From: Microbacterium sp. MF43
GTDB lineage: Bacteria > Actinomycetota > Actinomycetes > Actinomycetales > Microbacteriaceae
DNA length: 64,000 bases
Assembly (NCBI RefSeq): GCF_012847295.1
Contig: NZ_JABBDY010000003.1
Span: forward strand, 62,001-126,000
Direction of reading: 5' to 3'
Shown: in pieces, positions 59,860-64,000 of the stretch
Numbering within the stretch: position 1 is the stretch's first letter
How the letters are laid out: every line of letters starts with the position of its first letter
Position numbers and translations under genes: made by a program
The notes under the pieces: generated by a model
The model's input: the letters and a program-made list of their open reading frames with translations, nothing else
What the model was told of the DNA's origin: nothing
Databases searched by the model: none

Positions 59860-61040
59860 ATCACGACGACGTCGTCATCGTCGCCGCTGCGCGTACGCCG
59901 CAGGGGCGACTGAAGGGCCAGCTCGCACCGCTGTCCGCTGTGCAGCTGGGCAGCGCCGCGATCCGCGGCGCTCTCGAGAAGGGCGGGATCCCGGCCGACG
60001 CCGTCGACGCCGTGCTCGTCGGACAGGTGCTGCCGGCCGGTTCCGGTCAGAATCCTGCTCGCCAGGCCGCCGTCGGCGCCGGCATCGGGTGGGACGTGCA
60101 CGCCGGCTCGGTCAACAAGGTGTGTCTGTCGGGTCTCACCGCGATCATCGAGGGCGCGCGCATGATCGCCGTCGGCGACGCCACCGTCGTGGTCGCTGCC
60201 GGGATGGAGTCGATGACGCGGTCGCCGCACCTCCTGATGGGCTCACGCGACGGCTGGGCCTACGGATCGATCGAGGTTCTCGATCACATGGCGTTCGACG
60301 GACTGACGGACGCCTTCGACCGCGAGAGCATGGGAGCGTCGACCGAGCGTCACAACGGCCCACTCGAGGTCACGCGCGATCAGCAGGATGCCGTCGCCGC
60401 ACGATCGCATCAGCGCGCCGCGCAGGCGCAGGCCGACGGCATCTTCGACGCCGAGATCGTGCCCGTCGAGATCCCGCAGCGCAAGGGCGACCCGGTCGTG
60501 GTGACCAAGGACGAGGGTGTTCGGCCCGAGACGACCGTCGAGACGCTGGCGAAACTCCGCCCGGCATTCGCGGAGGGCGGGTCGATCACCGCCGGGAACG
60601 CCTCGCAGATCTCCGACGGCGCGTCCGCCGTGGTGCTCACGACCCGCTCGCACGCCGATGAGAACGGATGGAAGGTGCTCGCCGTCGTCGGCGCCTCCGG
60701 GCAGGTCGCCGGTCCCGACAATTCGCTGCACTCCCAGCCGGCGCGTGCCATCGAGAAGGCGCTCGCGAAGCAGGGCATCACGGCATCCGATCTCGACATC
60801 GTCGAGATCAACGAGGCGTTCGGCGCGGTGGTCGCCCGCTCGCAGCGCGAGCTCGGACTGTCCGACGAGGTCGTCAATCCCCACGGAGGCGGCATCGCGA
60901 TCGGGCATCCGATCGGCGCGTCCGGGAACCGCCTCGTCGTCCACGCGGTGCACGAGCTCGTGCGCCGCGGCGGCGGCACGGCCGCCGTGGCGCTGTGCGG
61001 TGGCGGCGGCCAGGGCGATGCGCTCATCCTGACGCGCTGA
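59856..61040 (+). CDS. Acetyl-CoA acetyltransferase (thiolase)
   Basis: A 394-residue degradative-type thiolase. [18 protein letters not shown] holds the nucleophile Cys, [16 protein letters not shown] and [20 protein letters not shown] carry the His, and [12 protein letters not shown] the second Cys. The sequence is closer to acetoacetyl-CoA thiolases than to 3-oxoadipyl-CoA thiolase. It cleaves acetoacetyl-CoA to two acetyl-CoA, finishing the pathway. Confidence 0.9.
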   Translation: MNHDDVVIVAAARTPQGRLKGQLAPLSAVQLGSAAIRGALEKGGIPADAVDAVLVGQVLPAGSGQNPARQAAVGAGIGWDVHAGSVNKVCLSGLTAIIEGARMIAVGDATVVVAAGMESMTRSPHLLMGSRDGWAYGSIEVLDHMAFDGLTDAFDRESMGASTERHNGPLEVTRDQQDAVAARSHQRAAQAQADGIFDAEIVPVEIPQRKGDPVVVTKDEGVRPETTVETLAKLRPAFAEGGSITAGNASQISDGASAVVLTTRSHADENGWKVLAVVGASGQVAGPDNSLHSQPARAIEKALAKQGITASDLDIVEINEAFGAVVARSQRELGLSDEVVNPHGGGIAIGHPIGASGNRLVVHAVHELVRRGGGTAAVALCGGGGQGDALILTR

Positions 61041-61082
61041 GCAGCGGCATCCGTGTCGTGCCCGGCGGTGTACGGTCGCGAC

Positions 61083-61523
61083 ATGGCTTCGATCTCACCC
61101 ATCACCGTCGACGACCGTCCCGCCTGGGACGCGCTGTGGCAGGCGTACCTCGAGTTCTACGAATCGGAGGTGCCCGCCGATGTCACCGAGGCGACGTTCG
61201 GACGGATCGTCGCGGACGAGCACATCCACGGCGTGCTCGCGCGAGACGACGAGGGGCGGCCCATCGGGTTCGTCCACTGGCTCACGCACCCCGCGACGTG
61301 GACGAGCAAGGTCTACTGCTATCTCGAGGACCTCTTCGTCGACCCCGGAGCGCGAGGCGAAGGCGTGGGGAAGGCGCTCATCGAGCATGTGAAGGACTGG
61401 GCGCAGGTCTACGGTGCGACGAAGGTGTACTGGCTGACGGCGCACGACAACGTCACCGCCCGCGGTCTGTACGACAAGATCGCGACGTCGACCGGCTTCG
61501 TGCACTACGAGATCGAGCTCTGA
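61083..61523 (+). CDS. GNAT family N-acetyltransferase
   Basis: A 146-residue acetyl-CoA-dependent acetyltransferase. DLFVDPGARGEGVGKALIEH is the CoA-binding motif A (xxGxG), and a Tyr-rich end (RGLYDKIATSTGFVHYEIEL) is motif B. ATG 61083 is chosen; the frame is open to 61053. Substrate unknown. Confidence 0.86.
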   Translation: MASISPITVDDRPAWDALWQAYLEFYESEVPADVTEATFGRIVADEHIHGVLARDDEGRPIGFVHWLTHPATWTSKVYCYLEDLFVDPGARGEGVGKALIEHVKDWAQVYGATKVYWLTAHDNVTARGLYDKIATSTGFVHYEIEL

Positions 61524-61576
61524 GCGCGCGGGCGCGCCGCACGGCTCGGCAGCCCGGCGCGAAGGCCGGACCCCGT

Positions 61577-61840
61577 CTAGGCTCGCTCGCGCCGCATGCG
61601 CTGCTTCAGAAGCGCCTTCTCCTGCCCGTGGATGGGGGAGTCGGGCGCGATGGCCTTGCCCTGAGCGGCGCGACGGATGTCGACGAAGGCTCCCACGACG
61701 AGGGCGACGGAGATCGCCCAGCTCAGCCAGCCGAGGGCGCTGCGCCACGTGAAGGGGGCGTCCTCCCTCATCCCGCGCAGCAGGGTCAGCCCTCCGGTGA
61801 TCGCGGTCAGCAGGCCGGTTCCGAAGAGGTACTTTCGCAT
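61577..61840 (-). CDS. Small membrane protein
   Basis: An 87-residue protein with two hydrophobic segments (LFGTGLLTAITGGLTLL and LGWLSWAISVALVVGAFVDI) and a basic C-terminus. No family recognised. Convergent with the GNAT gene and divergent from otsA. Confidence 0.6.
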   Translation of the reverse strand: MRKYLFGTGLLTAITGGLTLLRGMREDAPFTWRSALGWLSWAISVALVVGAFVDIRRAAQGKAIAPDSPIHGQEKALLKQRMRRERA

Positions 61841-61977
61841 GCGCCCACGGTAGCGAACGAGGTGGCGCGTCGTCGCCCCTTGACAGGGTCGGGCCACCGC
61901 GTCAAGCCGCGCAGGCTCCTCGCCGTGCCGCGATAGCCTGAGGATGCCTCGTCCCCCCGCCACCGTCAGGAGCCCGA

Positions 61978-63420
61978 GTGACCCAGGCAGATCTCGTCGT
62001 CGTCGCCAATCGACTTCCGGTCGACCGCGTGGTCGACCCGTCCGGCGAGCAGACATGGCGGCGTTCACCCGGAGGACTGGTCACAGCCCTCGAACCGGTG
62101 ATGCGCCGTGCCGACGGCGCCTGGATCGGCTGGCCCGGGCAGCCTGACATCGAGGTCGAGCCCTTCGAGTTCGAAGGCACGCAGCTCGTGCCCGTCGCCC
62201 TCTCATCCGACGAGGTCGAGAAGTACTACGAGGGAATGTCGAACGACACCTTCTGGCCGCTGTACCACGACGTGATCGCGGAGCCCCGCTATCGGCGGGT
62301 GTGGTGGGACACGTACGTGCGGGTGAACCGGCGCTTCGCCGAGGCGACCGCCGCCGTCGCTGCGGAGGGCGCGATGGTGTGGGTGCAGGACTATCAGCTC
62401 CAGCTCGTCCCCCGCATGCTCCGCGAGGCCCGCCCCGACCTCACGATCGGCTACTTCCACCACATACCCTTCCCGGCATACGGCCTGTACTCGCAGCTCC
62501 CGTGGCGCCGCCAGGTGCTCGAGGGCCTCCTCGGAGCGGATGTCATCGGCTTCCAGCGTGTGGCGGACGCAGGCAACTTCGCTCGTGCGGTGCGTCGGGT
62601 CCTGCGCTACGACACCAAGGCCAGCGGCATCTCCGTCCCGAACGAGGACGGCACCAGCCGCACCGCTCTCGCCAAGGCGTTTCCGATCTCGATCGACGCC
62701 GAGTCCTACATCGAGCTCGCGCGTCGCCCCGACATCCAGGCGCGCGCCGCCGAGATCCGCGCCGAGCTCGGCAACCCCAAGCGGATCCTGCTCGGCGTCG
62801 ACCGGCTCGACTACACCAAGGGCATCCGGCACCGCCTCAAGGCGTTCGGGGAGCTCCTGCACGACGGTCGCATCTCCGTCGAGGATGTCACCCTCGTTCA
62901 GGTGGCGAGCCCGAGCCGCGAGCGCGTCGAGGCCTACGTCCAGCTGCGAGACGAGATCGAGCTCACCGTCGGACGCATCAACGGCGACTTCGACACGATG
63001 GGCCACACCGCGATCCGCTATCTGCACCAGGCCTACCCGCGCGAGGAGATGGTGGCCCTGTTCCTCGCCGCCGATGTGATGCTCGTGACCGCGCTGCGCG
63101 ACGGCATGAACCTCGTCGCGAAGGAGTACGTCGCGACGCGCATCGACCATCGCGGAGTCCTCGTGCTGAGCGAGTTCGCCGGCGCGGCCGACGAGCTGCC
63201 CAGCGCGGTGCGCATCAACCCCCATGACATCGACGGCATGAAGGACGCCATCATGCGCGCGATCGAGATGCCCTCCGCCGAGCAGGGACGCCGCATGCGC
63301 GCGCTGCGCAAGCGCGTCATCGAGTACGACGTCGCCCGATGGTCGCGGTCGTTCCTCGCCGCCCTCGACGGGGCGAAGGCCGCCAAGGCCCGGCGCGAGA
63401 CGAAGAAGGCGAGCGCGTGA
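61978..63420 (+). CDS. otsA: Trehalose-6-phosphate synthase (GT20)
   Basis: A 480-residue cytoplasmic glycosyltransferase that makes trehalose-6-phosphate from UDP- or ADP-glucose and glucose-6-phosphate. The start VVVANRLPVDRVVD, WRRSPGGLVTALEPVMR, WVQDYQLQLVPRMLRE, FFHHIPFPAYGLYSQLPWR-like block and DRLDYTKGIRHRLKAF, and REEMVALFLAADVMLVTALR are canonical. GTG 61978 starts it. The stop overlaps otsB (GTGA). Confidence 0.95.
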   Translation: MTQADLVVVANRLPVDRVVDPSGEQTWRRSPGGLVTALEPVMRRADGAWIGWPGQPDIEVEPFEFEGTQLVPVALSSDEVEKYYEGMSNDTFWPLYHDVIAEPRYRRVWWDTYVRVNRRFAEATAAVAAEGAMVWVQDYQLQLVPRMLREARPDLTIGYFHHIPFPAYGLYSQLPWRRQVLEGLLGADVIGFQRVADAGNFARAVRRVLRYDTKASGISVPNEDGTSRTALAKAFPISIDAESYIELARRPDIQARAAEIRAELGNPKRILLGVDRLDYTKGIRHRLKAFGELLHDGRISVEDVTLVQVASPSRERVEAYVQLRDEIELTVGRINGDFDTMGHTAIRYLHQAYPREEMVALFLAADVMLVTALRDGMNLVAKEYVATRIDHRGVLVLSEFAGAADELPSAVRINPHDIDGMKDAIMRAIEMPSAEQGRRMRALRKRVIEYDVARWSRSFLAALDGAKAAKARRETKKASA

Positions 63421-64000
63421 GCGCGTCGGAGCAGGACGCGGTCCGCGGCGCGATCGCGGGAGTCGTGGCATCCGATCGACTGCTCGTCGCCCTCGACTTC
63501 GACGGCACGCTGGCGCCCCTCGAGGACGAGCCGATGGACGCCCGGATGCTCCCGGCGGCGCGGACCGCCGTCGAGGCCCTCGTCGAAGCGCCCGCGACCC
63601 TCGTGGCACTGGTGTCCGGACGCAGCCTGTCGGACCTGCGCATCATCGCCGAGCACCGCGACGACTCGCCCCTGCTCCTGGCGGGCTCTCATGGCGCGGA
63701 GTTCTGGCTGCCGGGAGAGGGGGCCGTGACGCACGACGAGGATCCCGCCGACGCCGCGCTGCGCGACGAGCTCCGCGCGCATGCCGAGCAGGCGACGGCC
63801 GATCTCGACGGCGTGTGGATCGAGCCCAAGCGCTTCGGCTTCGGAGTGCACACCCGCCGATCGACGCCCGCCGACGCCGCCGAGGCGAACCGCCTCGTCG
63901 ACGACCTGGTGGCGGCTGAGGCTCCGCACTGGCGCCGACGGACCGGGCACAACATCGTCGAGTACGCGTTCCGCCATGAGGGCAAGGACTCCGCGCTCGC
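63417..64000 (+). CDS. otsB: Trehalose-6-phosphate phosphatase, partial (runs off the window)
   Basis: The first 194 codons of OtsB, which removes the phosphate from trehalose-6-phosphate. The HAD nucleophile motif LLVALDFDGTLAPLEDEP and the second motif VALVSGRSLSDL are present; the region LLAGSHGAEFWLPGEG follows. The gene is truncated by the end of the window. It begins on the otsA stop (GTGA). Confidence 0.93.
   Translation, partial: MSASEQDAVRGAIAGVVASDRLLVALDFDGTLAPLEDEPMDARMLPAARTAVEALVEAPATLVALVSGRSLSDLRIIAEHRDDSPLLLAGSHGAEFWLPGEGAVTHDEDPADAALRDELRAHAEQATADLDGVWIEPKRFGFGVHTRRSTPADAAEANRLVDDLVAAEAPHWRRRTGHNIVEYAFRHEGKDSAL

Noticed and set aside
58404-61040. Beta-ketoadipate (pcaI-pcaJ-pcaF) operon under PcaR
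   Set aside because: IclR plus CoA-transferase plus thiolase is also the pca layout, but no other pca gene is nearby, the thiolase looks like acetyl-CoA acetyltransferase, and a 3-hydroxybutyrate dehydrogenase is adjacent.
1-64000. CRISPR array
   Set aside because: No set of regularly spaced identical repeats and no cas gene was seen on reading.

Overview
The window looks like a chromosomal segment of a high-GC Actinomycetota member of the family Microbacteriaceae, most likely Microbacterium or a close relative. Reasons: very high GC with many GTG starts and 4-base ATGA/GTGA gene overlaps; an actinobacterial Tad pilus locus of the tadA-tadB-tadC-small pilin-TadE-TadE/G type; a DUF222/13E12 HNH endonuclease; a divergent ku/ligD end-joining pair with the POL-PE-LIG domain order; and the word GGATGCC/GGCATCC recurring far more often than composition predicts. 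Genus assignment is inference.

Layout. 1-7.3 kb: rph-rdgB, a CDF metal exporter, ligD and ku, a DedA protein and tRNA-Leu(UAG). 7.4-11.8 kb: a complete Tad pilus operon ending in a strong terminator. 11.9-19.6 kb: a large secreted subtilase divergent from a two-HTH regulator, an MFS transporter and prfB. 19.6-25.6 kb: a cupin, a DUF222 HNH nuclease, ftsE-ftsX, smpB, a SIMPL protein and ssrA (tmRNA). 25.7-36.8 kb: an accessory-looking stretch directly 3' of tmRNA, with lower gene density, broken genes, an F420-type nitroreductase-like protein, a PhoD-like phosphatase, a truncated VOC gene, a serine recombinase and a 908-residue protein fusing a PD-(D/E)XK nuclease-like domain to a STAND-type P-loop NTPase. 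That last gene is the best candidate for an undescribed (probably defence) system.

36.8-48.6 kb: core-like genes of mixed function: cyanophycinase-like peptidase, DUF5655, a J-domain/membrane pair, two FAD oxidoreductases, a carboxylate-amine ligase, YihY, an inositol-monophosphatase family enzyme, tRNA-Lys(CUU), and a frameshifted zinc-ribbon/nuclease gene. 48.65-61.0 kb: a tightly overlapping nine-gene operon (Liv-type ABC importer, acyl-CoA ligase, TetR regulator, 3-hydroxybutyrate dehydrogenase, alpha/beta hydrolase), then an IclR regulator divergent from a CoA-transferase A/B-thiolase operon. Together these would take up a substrate and turn 3-hydroxybutyrate via acetoacetate and acetoacetyl-CoA into acetyl-CoA. 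61.1-64 kb: GNAT, a small membrane protein, and otsA-otsB for trehalose, otsB running off the end.

Limits: everything was read by eye. Product names rest on recognised motifs and family resemblance, not on searches. Start codons are my choice where noted; residue positions are approximate.
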